Origin: Dyadobacter sp. CY312
Lineage (GTDB): Bacteria > Bacteroidota > Bacteroidia > Cytophagales > Spirosomataceae
Direction: 5' to 3'
NCBI RefSeq assembly: GCF_021390535.1
Contig: NZ_JAJUXG010000003.1
Span: 248,001 to 312,000 of the forward strand
DNA: 64,000 nucleotides
Both the position numbers and the translations under genes were made by a program. Under the pieces are notes generated by a model. That model did not search any database. It was not told where the DNA came from and saw only the letters and a list, made by a program, of their open reading frames with translations. Shown one piece after another: positions 44,474 to 53,285 of this stretch. Positions within the stretch are counted from its first letter, which is position 1. Each line of letters starts with the position of its first letter.

Positions 44474-45472
44474 ATGGCTTACTCCCGAATTACCGGTCTT
44501 GGATACTATGTTCCCGATAATGTGGTTACCAACAACGACCTTACCAAATGGATGGAAACTTCTGATGAATGGATCCAGGAACGCACCGGAATAAAGGAAC
44601 GCAGGTACTTTGAATTCGGGAAAGACACCAATTACAGTATGGCAACGGCTGCTTCCCGCCAGGCACTGGATCGTGCCGGAATCACTGCTGACGATGTGGA
44701 TGTGATCGTTTACGCCACCATTACGCCCGATTACTTCTTCCCGGGTTCGGCCTTTTTGATGCAACGGGAGCTCAAAATGGACGGTAAACCGGTTATTGAC
44801 ATCAGGGAACAATGTTCAGGATTTGTTTACGCGCTTTCCATCGCGGATCAGTTCATAAAGTCGGGCATGTACAAAACGGCTCTGGTTGTAGGTTCGGAAA
44901 TACAATCCTCATTGCTCAATAAAAGTACGGCAGGAAGAAACACTGCAATTATATTTGGAGATGGCGCAGGAGCGGCCGTAGTTCAGGCAACCAGCGATCC
45001 CGCACATTCCATCTTGTCTACCCACCTGCATGCTGATGGGCGATATGCGGAAGAATTGTACATGAAAGATCCCGGAAGTAGCCGGGAACGTCCATTCAGC
45101 AAAGAGTTAATTGATGAGGGCGGCTTTAATGTATTCATGAACGGCAATGCAGTCTTTAAACACGCCATTGTAAAATTCGGGGAAGTGATCCAGGAGGCTC
45201 TCACCGCCAACGGTTACCAATCTTCCGATGTGAATTTGCTGGTACCGCACCAGGCCAATATCAGGATCAGTGATTATGTACGCCAGCAAATGGGTCTATC
45301 TGAGGATCAGGTTATTAACAATATCCAACGATTTGGGAATACCACTGCCGCCTCTATTCCGATTGCCATGGCCGAAGCATGGGAGAAGAACAAATTCAAA
45401 GAAGGTGATCTTGTGTGCCTGGCTGCTTTTGGAAGTGGGTTTACGTGGGCCTCGGCATTGATCAGATGGTAA
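44474..45472 (+). CDS. 3-oxoacyl-ACP synthase III-type ketosynthase (FabH family)
   Basis: 332 residues. Catalytic Cys114 (IREQCSGFVYAL), His259 (LVPHQANIRI) and Asn289 (FGNTTAASIP) form the FabH triad; ERTGIKERRYF and PDYFFPG are also conserved. In FabH it starts fatty-acid synthesis by condensing acetyl-CoA or a branched acyl-CoA with malonyl-ACP. The site motif is DIREQCSGF where classical FabH has D[IL]xAACSGF, so it belongs to the FabH-like family used for starter units with different specificity (for example branched or aryl-type lipids). I therefore give no gene symbol. Its rpmF-plsX neighbours are absent here. Confidence 0.92.
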   Translation: MAYSRITGLGYYVPDNVVTNNDLTKWMETSDEWIQERTGIKERRYFEFGKDTNYSMATAASRQALDRAGITADDVDVIVYATITPDYFFPGSAFLMQRELKMDGKPVIDIREQCSGFVYALSIADQFIKSGMYKTALVVGSEIQSSLLNKSTAGRNTAIIFGDGAGAAVVQATSDPAHSILSTHLHADGRYAEELYMKDPGSSRERPFSKELIDEGGFNVFMNGNAVFKHAIVKFGEVIQEALTANGYQSSDVNLLVPHQANIRISDYVRQQMGLSEDQVINNIQRFGNTTAASIPIAMAEAWEKNKFKEGDLVCLAAFGSGFTWASALIRW

Positions 45473-45491
45473 AGAATTGCTCATCCGGAAA

Positions 45492-45851
45492 TTAATATTG
45501 CCCGGATGCCAACATAACCAGTGTGCAAGCCTGAACTGGTATGATATTTTTAGAATCCAGTATGGTTTCAAATTCAGGATTTTCTGTACCAGGATTAAAA
45601 ATCACACGTTTAGGATTAAGTGAAATAATGTAGTCGTAGTATTCCGGCTGGTGACTGGGGTTTATATAAAGCGTAACTGTATCTATATCGGCCCAATTAA
45701 TCTTTTCGAGATTAATATCTTTTCCCAAAACAGAACCTTTCCTGCGACCAACTAAAAATATCGGATGTCCTAAGGAAGTTAGCCTCTGTGCTGCCAGATA
45801 AGCGTATCTGGATGGATTAGAAGACGCTCCTACGATCAGGGTGTTTTTCAT
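45492..45851 (-). CDS. CoA-binding-domain protein (YccU-like)
   Basis: 119 residues. It opens with KNTLIVGASSNPSRYAY, the Rossmann-like nucleotide motif of CoA-binding proteins (GASxxPxRYA), followed by HPIFLVGRRKG and VTLYINP, and ends in LDSKNIIPVQACTLVMLASGQY with the typical Cys near the end. Soluble and cytoplasmic; role unknown in any organism. I start at ATG 45851; the longer form at 45875 adds eight residues before the conserved VIVGAS-like start. Convergent with the FabH-like gene. Confidence 0.9.
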   Translation of the reverse strand: MKNTLIVGASSNPSRYAYLAAQRLTSLGHPIFLVGRRKGSVLGKDINLEKINWADIDTVTLYINPSHQPEYYDYIISLNPKRVIFNPGTENPEFETILDSKNIIPVQACTLVMLASGQY

Positions 45852-45980
45852 GATGGTGTAGTTAAATGTATACAATGAGAATAAATGTTCTCACAAAAGG
45901 AAACGAGCTTGATCTGTAAAATGTTTCCACTTGATAAATTTAACCAGGTAAAAAAATATTAATTATTTATATTATTTACA

Positions 45981-46553
45981 ATGAACGAGTCAAATGTAAG
46001 TCGGAGTTACTGGAACGAAAAGTGGGCTAGAATTAAATTCGACGAAATCGAAAATGCTCCTCATTACGAAGTTTCCAATTATGGAAGACTTAAGAGTTTT
46101 CAGAATAATCCCAAGGACGGAGCGATTATAAAGGGCTCGGTTATTCAGGGATACAGGTCGCTGAACATACGGGTAACCGGAGGGAAAACCATCAACAGAT
46201 ACGTCCACAAACTGGTAGCTGAGTATTTTGTTGAAAAGCCGAGTGATGATCATGCATTTGTAATTCACAAGGATTTTGAAAAACAAACCAACTACTACGA
46301 AAACCTAAAGTGGGTCACCAAGGCGGAGATGATTGAGCATAACAAGGAAAACCCGGCTTTCATTAACAGGGTTATTCCACGCCGCACAAAGAATTACAAA
46401 CTCACTGAAAGCAAAGTCAGGATAATTAAGAAGTTATTGAAAAACGATAACAACCGATTGAAAATGATTGCAAAACAGTTTGGCATCACGCACACGCAGC
46501 TAAATCGCATCAGGTCGGGAGAGAATTGGAAACACGTAACCATTGAAGAATAA
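45981..46553 (+). CDS. NUMOD4/HNH-type DNA-binding protein
   Basis: 190 residues. NUMOD4 at about 13-45 (EKWARIKFDEIENAPHYEVSNYGRL shortened here: W..I....YEVSNYGRLKS) followed by an HNH-like region: VHKLVAEYF, then VIHKDFEKQTNYYENLKWV, which has H-x-D and N-Y...N-L as in free-standing homing endonucleases, although the usual Asn before the His is Ile. A helix-turn-helix-like tail follows (LTESKVRIIKKLL...MIAKQFGITHTQLNRI). No intron is nearby. It may be a nuclease or, as many stand-alone Bacteroidota copies, a regulator. Single gene. Confidence 0.83.
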   Translation: MNESNVSRSYWNEKWARIKFDEIENAPHYEVSNYGRLKSFQNNPKDGAIIKGSVIQGYRSLNIRVTGGKTINRYVHKLVAEYFVEKPSDDHAFVIHKDFEKQTNYYENLKWVTKAEMIEHNKENPAFINRVIPRRTKNYKLTESKVRIIKKLLKNDNNRLKMIAKQFGITHTQLNRIRSGENWKHVTIEE

Positions 46554-46564
46554 ACCACTTGATA

Positions 46565-46861
46565 TTACTTGTCGGCAGGTGTTGAGACCGTATAACCGCT
46601 GCCGTTCATTCCCTCCTCATAATCCACCGAAAGGCCCACCACATACATGAGGTGCCTCCTGTCGATGTATACCCTTACACCATCAATGAGATATAACTGA
46701 TCAAACTCGGATTTAGTGTCGAAACCAAGCAGTACAGTACCACTGCACGCGCCTCCTTTAATACCGACTCTTAGACCATAGGTGTCGGGTATTTTGTTTG
46801 CTTCCAGGGTTGAGATTATTTCGGCTTTCGCTTTATCAGTAATTTGGATAGGATCTTCCAT
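46565..46861 (-). CDS. HesB/IscA-like protein lacking the C-terminal CxC
   Basis: 98 residues. ITDKAKAEI...LRVGIKGGACSG (Cys39) and LLGFDTKSEFDQLYLIDGVRVYIDRRHLMYVVGLSVDYEE match the HesB/IscA fold, A-type Fe-S scaffold or carrier proteins. The family normally adds CGCG near the end; here the C-terminus reads EEGMNGSGYTVSTPADK, so two of three cluster cysteines are absent. It may hold iron differently, or act as a structural paralogue. A divergent promoter region lies upstream. The frame is intact, so it is not obviously a pseudogene. Confidence 0.86.
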   Translation of the reverse strand: MEDPIQITDKAKAEIISTLEANKIPDTYGLRVGIKGGACSGTVLLGFDTKSEFDQLYLIDGVRVYIDRRHLMYVVGLSVDYEEGMNGSGYTVSTPADK

Positions 46862-46955
46862 TGTAAAAAAGGTGCATTACAAGTCACCTAACATCAATTT
46901 ACACGATTGAATTCGTTTTATTCAAATAATCTTCCTTCTAATCTTAGTTATCTTG

Positions 46956-46963
46956 TAATTTTG
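46956..46963 (+). promoter_or_regulatory. Likely -7 box of the gene at 46997
   Basis: TAATTTTG matches TAnnTTTG, 34 nt before the ATG at 46997. -33 element not clear. Confidence 0.4.
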
Positions 46964-46996
46964 GCTTCATTTAGCCAATAACTAGTGCAAAGCGCC

Positions 46997-47515
46997 ATGG
47001 AATACTATCTTTTACTAACGTCGGTCGTTCTCGGGGTCGGTGTTATTTATGGAACCTACCTCACTATTACCACTGTTGCCGATAAAATTTTGCAAAAACA
47101 GAAATGGGATTCGCGTAATAAAAACACAGAGATCATTCTTCCCTTGCGTTTGCAGGCTTACGAACGCATGTCGTTATTTCTGGAAAGAATAAGCCCGTCG
47201 AGCCTGTTACTCCGCCTTGTACCGTCAGCAACAAATGCTTTGGAGTTACAGCAATTGTTGCTCAATGATATTCGGGAGGAGTACAACCATAATGTTGCGC
47301 AGCAAATCTACATGAGTAACAACGCCTGGGAACAAATCGGCCATGCCATGAACGAAATCGTTGCAGACATCAATAAGGCGGCATCCGAGGTTGCTCCGGA
47401 GTCGCCTCCGGCAGATTTAGGGAAGAAAATTTTTGCGATTGTCATTGCAAGAGAGGTACAGCCAACAACCGTGGCTCTGAAAATTCTTAAAGACGAGATT
47501 CGTGAGATTTTCTAA
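46997..47515 (+). CDS. Membrane-anchored protein of unknown function
   Basis: 172 residues. A single N-terminal helix (YYLLLTSVVLGVGVIYGTYL) is followed by a cytoplasmic or periplasmic helical domain with ILPLRLQAYERMSLFLERISP and ALELQQLLLNDIREEYNHNVAQQIYM, a pattern I associate with conserved but uncharacterised Bacteroidota proteins. A C-terminal acidic helix ends DEIREIF. I use ATG 46997; a GTG at 46985 is possible. It precedes mutS2 by 120 nt on the same strand. Function unknown. Confidence 0.84.
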   Translation: MEYYLLLTSVVLGVGVIYGTYLTITTVADKILQKQKWDSRNKNTEIILPLRLQAYERMSLFLERISPSSLLLRLVPSATNALELQQLLLNDIREEYNHNVAQQIYMSNNAWEQIGHAMNEIVADINKAASEVAPESPPADLGKKIFAIVIAREVQPTTVALKILKDEIREIF

Positions 47516-47635
47516 ATGAACCAATTAGATAACAAATCCATTATTTGATACGGAATAAACGACAGCATTTAAGCTGCTTAAAATAAACAGAACTACACAG
47601 CTTTAAGCGCAAGTTTAAAAGCTCCTGAAAAAACA

Positions 47636-50044
47636 ATGTTATACCCTGGTACAATAGAACAAAAACTTGGTTTCGACAAACTGCGCGATTGGCTTAAAGA
47701 TGCTTGCATCAGCCCGCTGGGGCAGTATTTTGTTGAAAAAATAAGATTTTCTGACAATTTCGGACTGGTTGAAAAGCTGGTGAGCCAGACAGCCGAAATG
47801 AGAAAGATTATGGAGATTGGAGAAAATTTTCCGTCTCAGAATTATATTGACGCTACTCCTTATCTTAAAAGAGCATCTATAGAAGGAATGCTTCTCACGC
47901 AGAGTGAGTTTTCCGATCTTAAAGTTTCCTTACAGACGATAAAACTGTGCATCCGTTTTTTTGAAAACCAGGAAGAAAACGCTTTTCCCTTACTGGCGGA
48001 ATACTCAAAAAATGTGCGGGTTGACAAAGCCATAACCGATGCCATCGAAAAGATCATCGACGATCGCGGGCAAATACGGGATTCAGCATCCACAGAACTC
48101 ACACGGATTCGACGCAGGCTGATTTCAGAACAGGCGGGCATTCGCAAGAAGCTGGACACCATGCTTCGCTCCGCAAAAAGCAACGGCTGGATCAGTGAAG
48201 ATGTATCGCTTACCGTACGTAACGGCCGAATGGTGATTCCGGTCTCATCGGAACATAAGCGTAAACTGAAAGGCTTTATCCATGATGAATCGGCGACGGG
48301 TCAGACCGTTTTTATCGAACCGACTGACGTCTTTGAATCCAACAACGAAATTCGGGAACTGGAATATGAGGAACGACGGGAAATTAACAGGATCCTGCTC
48401 GAACTGACAAGTCGGCTAAGACCATTTGTTCCGGATTTACAAAAAGCCTATCAATTTTTGGGGCTGATGGATTTTTTGCGTGCCAAAGCAAAACTGGCTG
48501 CGGAGATGAATGCGATTAGTCCCGCATTTGAAAACAGACAATTTATTGATTGGCGGGAAGCCCGGCATCCGCTCTTACACCTTTCATTCCGAAAACAAGG
48601 TAAAAAGGTAGTTCCGCTTAATATAGAACTGAAAGATAAAGAACGCATTCTGATTGTTTCGGGACCCAATGCAGGAGGAAAGTCCGTGTCATTAAAGACG
48701 GTTGGTCTGATCCAGTACATGTTTCAGTGCGGTCTGCTTGTTCCCATGCGGGAAGACTCTTCCATCGGCTTTTTTCAAAATATCTTTATTGATATTGGTG
48801 ATGAGCAATCCCTTGAAAATGATTTGAGTACGTACAGTTCTCACCTCACCAACATGCGCCATTTCCTTACGCTTGCTAATAAGCGGACGCTTTTTCTGAT
48901 AGATGAATTTGGAACTGGTACAGAACCTGGTCTTGGCGGAGCTATTGCGGAAGCGATACTTGAGGACCTTACAAAGTCAGGCGCTTTTGGTGTTATCAAC
49001 ACACATTATACCAACCTGAAAGTACTTGCCGATAAAACCGACGGGCTCGTAAACGGAGCAATGCGTTTTGACGGCGAACATCTGGAACCACTGTATCAGC
49101 TTGAAATTGGCAGACCTGGGAGTTCATTTGCTTTTGAGATCGCGTCAAAAATAGGTTTGCCCAAAGGCATTATCAATCGTGCAAAAGACAAACTGGGAAC
49201 CCAGCAGGTCAATTTTGAAAAATTACTGAAAGAGCTGGATATCGAGCGTCGTGTTTTCTCGGAGAAGAATATTGAACTGGGTATAAAAGAGCGCAAACTG
49301 GCCAAACAGCTTGAAGATTATACCGCCTTAAAGTCCGGACTGGAAACCAACGAGAAAAAGATCGTAAACGAAGCAAAGCAAAAAGCCAAAACGCTGATTG
49401 CTGACGCTAACCAATTGATTGAGAATACGATCAGAGAAATAAAGGAAAATAAGGCTGAGAAAGAAAAGACGAAAACGGTTAGGCAGGAGCTGGAAAAATT
49501 CACTAAAAAAAGTCTGGAACCGGAAGCTCTTCCCGAAACTGCGAAACCCGAAGATATTTATGAGCCGGAAGAAGGTGCGATTGTACCGGGCAGTTATGTA
49601 CGCATTGCTGGTCAAACCGCTATTGGAGAAGTGATTAGTCTGAGAGGTAAGGATGCGGAGATCCGGATTGGCGATCTTAAGTCCACCATCAAATTGAACC
49701 GGCTTGAACGGGTAAGTAAAAAAACGTACAAGGCAGCTACCGGTGAAAAGAAGTTAAAAACCAGTTCAAAAGGCGTTGACCTGAATGAACGTATGATGAA
49801 TTTCAGCTTCAATCTTGATATGCGTGGAAAACGAGGCGAGGAAGCATTAGGTATTGTGGATCAGTTCATGGATAATGCCATTATGCTCGGTTATGACGAA
49901 TTACGAATTGTTCATGGCAAAGGCGACGGCATTCTGAGAACACTGGTGCGCAATCATTTACGTGGCTATTCACACGTAGCAGGTATGCAGGATGAACATC
50001 CGGATCGGGGCGGCGCAGGCGTTACAATTGTAAAAATGAAATAG
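47636..50044 (+). CDS. mutS2: Endonuclease MutS2
   Basis: 802 residues. Core and lever-like helical region, then the MutS-type ATPase: Walker A SGPNAGGKSVSLKT near 342-355, LIDEFGTGTEPG Walker B near 420-431, NTHYTNLKVL. Next, a long coiled-coil (about 515-625) and the Smr nuclease domain at about 725-802 with LDMRGKRGEEAL and HGKGDGILRTLVRNHLRG. There is no mismatch-recognition domain I, as expected for MutS2, which suppresses homologous recombination and rescues stalled ribosomes in some bacteria. ATG start at 47636. Ends at a terminator at 50067-50110. Usual length for the family. Confidence 0.97.
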   Translation: MLYPGTIEQKLGFDKLRDWLKDACISPLGQYFVEKIRFSDNFGLVEKLVSQTAEMRKIMEIGENFPSQNYIDATPYLKRASIEGMLLTQSEFSDLKVSLQTIKLCIRFFENQEENAFPLLAEYSKNVRVDKAITDAIEKIIDDRGQIRDSASTELTRIRRRLISEQAGIRKKLDTMLRSAKSNGWISEDVSLTVRNGRMVIPVSSEHKRKLKGFIHDESATGQTVFIEPTDVFESNNEIRELEYEERREINRILLELTSRLRPFVPDLQKAYQFLGLMDFLRAKAKLAAEMNAISPAFENRQFIDWREARHPLLHLSFRKQGKKVVPLNIELKDKERILIVSGPNAGGKSVSLKTVGLIQYMFQCGLLVPMREDSSIGFFQNIFIDIGDEQSLENDLSTYSSHLTNMRHFLTLANKRTLFLIDEFGTGTEPGLGGAIAEAILEDLTKSGAFGVINTHYTNLKVLADKTDGLVNGAMRFDGEHLEPLYQLEIGRPGSSFAFEIASKIGLPKGIINRAKDKLGTQQVNFEKLLKELDIERRVFSEKNIELGIKERKLAKQLEDYTALKSGLETNEKKIVNEAKQKAKTLIADANQLIENTIREIKENKAEKEKTKTVRQELEKFTKKSLEPEALPETAKPEDIYEPEEGAIVPGSYVRIAGQTAIGEVISLRGKDAEIRIGDLKSTIKLNRLERVSKKTYKAATGEKKLKTSSKGVDLNERMMNFSFNLDMRGKRGEEALGIVDQFMDNAIMLGYDELRIVHGKGDGILRTLVRNHLRGYSHVAGMQDEHPDRGGAGVTIVKMK

Positions 50045-50066
50045 CGAGAGTCAGATTGAATATTTT

Positions 50067-50110
50067 AAAATGTCAGTACCCGGAAGAAACCGGATACTGA
50101 CATTTTTTTT
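50067..50110 (+). terminator. Rho-independent terminator of mutS2
   Basis: Stem AAAATGTCAGTA..CCGG pairs with CCGG..TACTGACATTTT, followed by eight T residues at 50103-50110. The T-run touches the stop codon of the convergent gene at 50109. Confidence 0.9.
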
Positions 50111-50423
50111 ACCATGTGAACCGCCATAGAAATGCCAGTGCAAGAGGCACTAAAATCGCTATACTTATTTTGATAAAAAACCGCCTGTCTGAATCAAAAA
50201 TTGCAAAAAACAAGGTGGATATCAGATAAAAAACAGATATCCAAAGCAACGCAAAATAGGTAACCATCGGCCCTGTCATGCAACGCATTTCTCCCGATGC
50301 TGCTTGCACGGCGCTGATACGGATAAACGCCGCAATGAGAAATATCCACAATCCCAGGTAAATGACATATGTCAGAATCGCTAAAGGATGTCTTTTCAAT
50401 TCAGAAATTGTAAGCATGGACAT
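50109..50423 (-). CDS. Small inner-membrane protein of unknown function
   Basis: 104 residues with three hydrophobic helices (LTYVIYLGLWIFLIAAF, VTYFALLWISVFYLISTLFF, IAILVPLALAFLW) and a short N-terminal part (LTISELKRHP). It resembles small TM-rich Bacteroidota hypotheticals; no domain is certain. Its stop lies inside the T-run of the mutS2 terminator, so that hairpin may also stop this transcript. Single gene. Confidence 0.75.
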   Translation of the reverse strand: MSMLTISELKRHPLAILTYVIYLGLWIFLIAAFIRISAVQAASGEMRCMTGPMVTYFALLWISVFYLISTLFFAIFDSDRRFFIKISIAILVPLALAFLWRFTW

Positions 50424-50548
50424 TGTCTATCAGGTGTTAATATTTTATAAAAATAAAACATCTTCAATAATAATTAAAAAAACTATATTTAATTTTCTTT
50501 AATATATTACATTTATTATCTCATGCCTTAAAGATCATTAAAAGCTAA

Positions 50549-50989
50549 ATGGGAACCATGTATAAGACTACCAAACTCTTGTTCATTCTGCTTTGCTTAA
50601 CGGCACTCACTTCTCATATGGTTCATAGTCAAACACTAAAAAATTCGGAAGAAAACAAACAATCCGACGAAAAGATATTTCTGGTTGTGGCGGAACAAGA
50701 ACCAGAATTCCCGGGTGGAAGAATGGCAATGACTAAATTTATTAACCGTAATATGCGCCTGTCAAAAGTCCCCTCAACTAAAAACCATTTGGGGAGAGTT
50801 TTTATCTCCTTTATTATTGATACTGATGGGAGCTTGCAGGATATCTCAATTAAGCGAGGCCTAAGTTCTGAATATGATCATGAGGCAATCCGAATTGTAA
50901 AATTAATGCCAAACTGGAAACCAGGCCGACAATCAGGTAGGGTGATACGTATGAGATACACGCTACCAATTGATTTCCGAAAAAAGTAA
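50549..50989 (+). CDS. TonB C-terminal domain protein, secreted
   Basis: 146 residues. Signal-like N-terminus (KTTKLLFILLCLTALTSHMVHS), then the TonB/energy-transducer domain at about 50-146: EPEFPGGRMAMTKFINRNM, GRVFISFIIDTDGSLQDISIKRGLSSEYDHEAIRIVKLMPNWKPGRQSG, MRYTLPIDFRKK. There is no long Pro-rich spacer and no clear inner-membrane anchor, so it is probably a periplasmic stand-alone TonB-like domain rather than a working ExbB/ExbD-linked TonB. Such proteins are common in Bacteroidota. No receptor is adjacent. Confidence 0.85.
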   Translation: MGTMYKTTKLLFILLCLTALTSHMVHSQTLKNSEENKQSDEKIFLVVAEQEPEFPGGRMAMTKFINRNMRLSKVPSTKNHLGRVFISFIIDTDGSLQDISIKRGLSSEYDHEAIRIVKLMPNWKPGRQSGRVIRMRYTLPIDFRKK

Positions 50990-51027
50990 ACAGAGCTGGT
51001 CAAAGATGGGCTAAAAACCGGAGAATA

Positions 51028-51696
51028 CTATTTCATCAGACTCTGCAAAGTATCCAGGTTTACTTTTTGATCAAAAACTGCCCTCACTGGAATCATAAAC
51101 CCTTCTATGACTTCGCTGGTTATGAACTGTTTAGGGTTAATCGGTGCCTGAGCTTCATATTCCATCAATTCTGCATCCAAAATATATTTCTCAACTGACT
51201 CTTTAACAGGATCAACAATCCAATATTCAGTAACGCCGTGAGCCGCGTAATCTTTGAATTTAACTCCTCTATCGCGTTCCTCCGTACCTTTTGACAGAAC
51301 TTCAACAATCAAGTCAGGAGCGGGATGTTGCATTTGGTTTGCATGAAAATGAGCGGTCTTTTCCTTTGTCCAAAAGCAAATATCCGGTTCGTAATCATTC
51401 CTGCTGAGCGAAACCAAAGCTTTTTCAGAATCCACCTGCCCAAGTTCATGAGAAAGTACATACACACTTAAAAGTCGAAAAAGATTTCCAACTACATTCA
51501 AATGGCTCCTCTTTACGGGTGAATGCATGATAATTTCTCCATTGATGAATTCTGCCTTTTGATCCTCTTTAATCCAATCATAAAATGCCTTTCTCCTCTC
51601 AGCTTCATTGGCAAGAGCGGTCTGCACTTTTTCCATGATGAAAATAACATTAGGTTCATCAAGAAGTTCACCAACAAGATCCGACTGCATATCCAA
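51028..51696 (-). CDS. Uma2-family (DUF820) PD-(D/E)XK-like protein
   Basis: 222 residues. The nuclease-fold site is visible as YEPDICFW, PDLIVEVLSKGTEERDRGVKFKDYAAHGVTEYWIVDP (Asp, Glu-x-Leu with Ser, Lys/Asp), the Uma2/DUF820 pattern. These are predicted endonucleases, plentiful in Cyanobacteria and Cytophagales, with no settled role. It has no toxin or antitoxin partner next to it. The N-terminal 60 residues are helical. Its start, MDMQSDLVGELLDE, has a second Met at residue 3. Single gene. Confidence 0.87.
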   Translation of the reverse strand: MDMQSDLVGELLDEPNVIFIMEKVQTALANEAERRKAFYDWIKEDQKAEFINGEIIMHSPVKRSHLNVVGNLFRLLSVYVLSHELGQVDSEKALVSLSRNDYEPDICFWTKEKTAHFHANQMQHPAPDLIVEVLSKGTEERDRGVKFKDYAAHGVTEYWIVDPVKESVEKYILDAELMEYEAQAPINPKQFITSEVIEGFMIPVRAVFDQKVNLDTLQSLMK

Positions 51697-51774
51697 GATG
51701 TTTAATACAACATTACAATCAAAAATAATTAAATAATTATCTCAAAACAACAACCATTTATTTGAAAATCCCCT

Positions 51775-51815
51775 CAAAAAACAAAGGTCGCCCCGATTAC
51801 TCGGAACGACCTTTG
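51775..51815 (-). terminator. Terminator of the MFS transporter gene
   Basis: Read on the minus strand: stem CAAAGGTCG..TCCGA with a GTAA loop (GNRA type) and TCGG..CGACCTTTG, followed by a T-run. It follows the MFS gene stop by 22 nt. Confidence 0.9.
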
Positions 51816-51837
51816 ACTCAATTAATCTCTATACTTA

Positions 51838-53064
51838 TCAGTGAGCTGCAACCCCTGCTGGTTTTTTACCTTTCATCCAGAAAAACAGTATACCGAAAGC
51901 TACGATCAATACAGCTGGAAAAGCGATCATCGTGCTTAGCGTAGCCTGACCTGCTGCCAGTTCCAACTGGTCTCCCGTTAATCCAAGAGCAGCTTTTTCA
52001 GCAGTATCTGCATCAATCCACCCACCGATAATCGGTTGGAAGATTGCAGTAGATAACATACCTACTCCACCAATGATCGACATACCCAATGCACCGCTCA
52101 AAGGCACATGCTGAGCAACAAAACCAACCATTGTTGGCCAGAACAAGCCCACACCAAGTGCAAATATAACGGCAGCAAGGTATGCAGTTGGACCAGTAAC
52201 AGTGCTGAACAGATAAATACCGATCGCAGTTAAAATGGATGCAGTCCATAAAATTCCTGTATCACCCAACAACTTAACAACCGGAGCGGCAAAGAACCTC
52301 ATTACCGCCATAAGACCAGTAACCAGGGCCAAAATCAACATCGGACTTGCACCGCTCTTGCTCATGATCAAACCTGTCCATTGCTGTGGTCCAAATTCTG
52401 AAATAGCGGTGAACATCATGCAAACAAAAATGAACAAGAAAAGCGGCGTGAACATGGCTTTGATATTTTCACCTATCGAGCTAACGCCATCGATATGTGG
52501 TTTCGGAAATGCTTGTCCCCAGAAAAGGAAAGCATATACAACTGTAGGGATCATGATCACCCAGATTTGAGCCTGCCATCCAAGATTCGCGTCAGTCATG
52601 AACTTCGAAATAAGACTTCCTACAACGATACCACCGGGGAACCACATGTGGAAACGATTCAGCATTTTATTCATTTTAAGACCCGAGTACGCATCGGCGA
52701 TCATTGGGTTACAAGCAGCCTCTGTACATCCGTTTCCAATTCCAATAAAGAATGTGGAAATTAACAACCCGGCATAACCACCGGAATAGATTGTCATTAA
52801 AATACCAATTGTGTGGCAGACAAAAGCTACCTGCATAATAATACGAGGTCCAACAGTATGGTAAACCAGTCCACCAATCACCATTGATATCGGGAATCCG
52901 AGAAAAAACATCGAGTTGATAAACCCAAGCTGCGCAGCAGTCAGATTAAATTCCGCTCCCAATTGTGGAAGAATCCCAGCCCTGATACTGAAAGAAAATG
53001 CTGTGGTAATAAGCGCAAAACAACTTGCGTTAAAGAGCCTTGTGCTGTTAACTGGTTGAGTCAT
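51838..53064 (-). CDS. MFS transporter, sugar (FHS-like) type
   Basis: 408 residues, twelve hydrophobic helices. GIGNGCTEAACNPMIADAY with LNRFHMWFPGGIVVGSLI recalls the fucose/glucose FHS branch (GNxxxEAxxNP...), which moves sugars with protons. It is divergent from the oxidoreductase cluster at 53286, with a 221-bp shared control region, so it probably imports the same sugar. The C-terminus is short and basic. Substrate unknown; the assignment to FHS rests on those motifs only. Confidence 0.9.
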   Translation of the reverse strand: MTQPVNSTRLFNASCFALITTAFSFSIRAGILPQLGAEFNLTAAQLGFINSMFFLGFPISMVIGGLVYHTVGPRIIMQVAFVCHTIGILMTIYSGGYAGLLISTFFIGIGNGCTEAACNPMIADAYSGLKMNKMLNRFHMWFPGGIVVGSLISKFMTDANLGWQAQIWVIMIPTVVYAFLFWGQAFPKPHIDGVSSIGENIKAMFTPLFLFIFVCMMFTAISEFGPQQWTGLIMSKSGASPMLILALVTGLMAVMRFFAAPVVKLLGDTGILWTASILTAIGIYLFSTVTGPTAYLAAVIFALGVGLFWPTMVGFVAQHVPLSGALGMSIIGGVGMLSTAIFQPIIGGWIDADTAEKAALGLTGDQLELAAGQATLSTMIAFPAVLIVAFGILFFWMKGKKPAGVAAH

Positions 53065-53208
53065 GAGACCTGAGGTTGAATATTTAAATGTGATAGATTA
53101 AGAATTTTGGGATCCTACTTTTGTTGTAGATTTTCACAAAAAAAACAAATAGTTGGCAAATCTACTATTCAATTCGTTAGTTGCACCACGTTTTTTACAC
53201 TATAAATT

Positions 53209-53216
53209 TATATTTG
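53209..53216 (+). promoter_or_regulatory. Likely -7 box of the sugar cluster promoter
   Basis: TATATTTG matches TAnnTTTG, 70 nt before the ATG at 53286, in the divergent control region shared with the MFS gene. Confidence 0.4.
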
Positions 53217-53285
53217 TAAGAAGTAAGAGTAATCTATACTACTCTTTAATAATAGAAAATCTTTTCAAAACTTAAACAAACAGGA

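Noticed and set aside
46565..46861. IscA-like gene as a pseudogene
   Set aside because: Frame is intact, start and length are normal and the rest of the fold is conserved; loss of CxC alone does not show decay.
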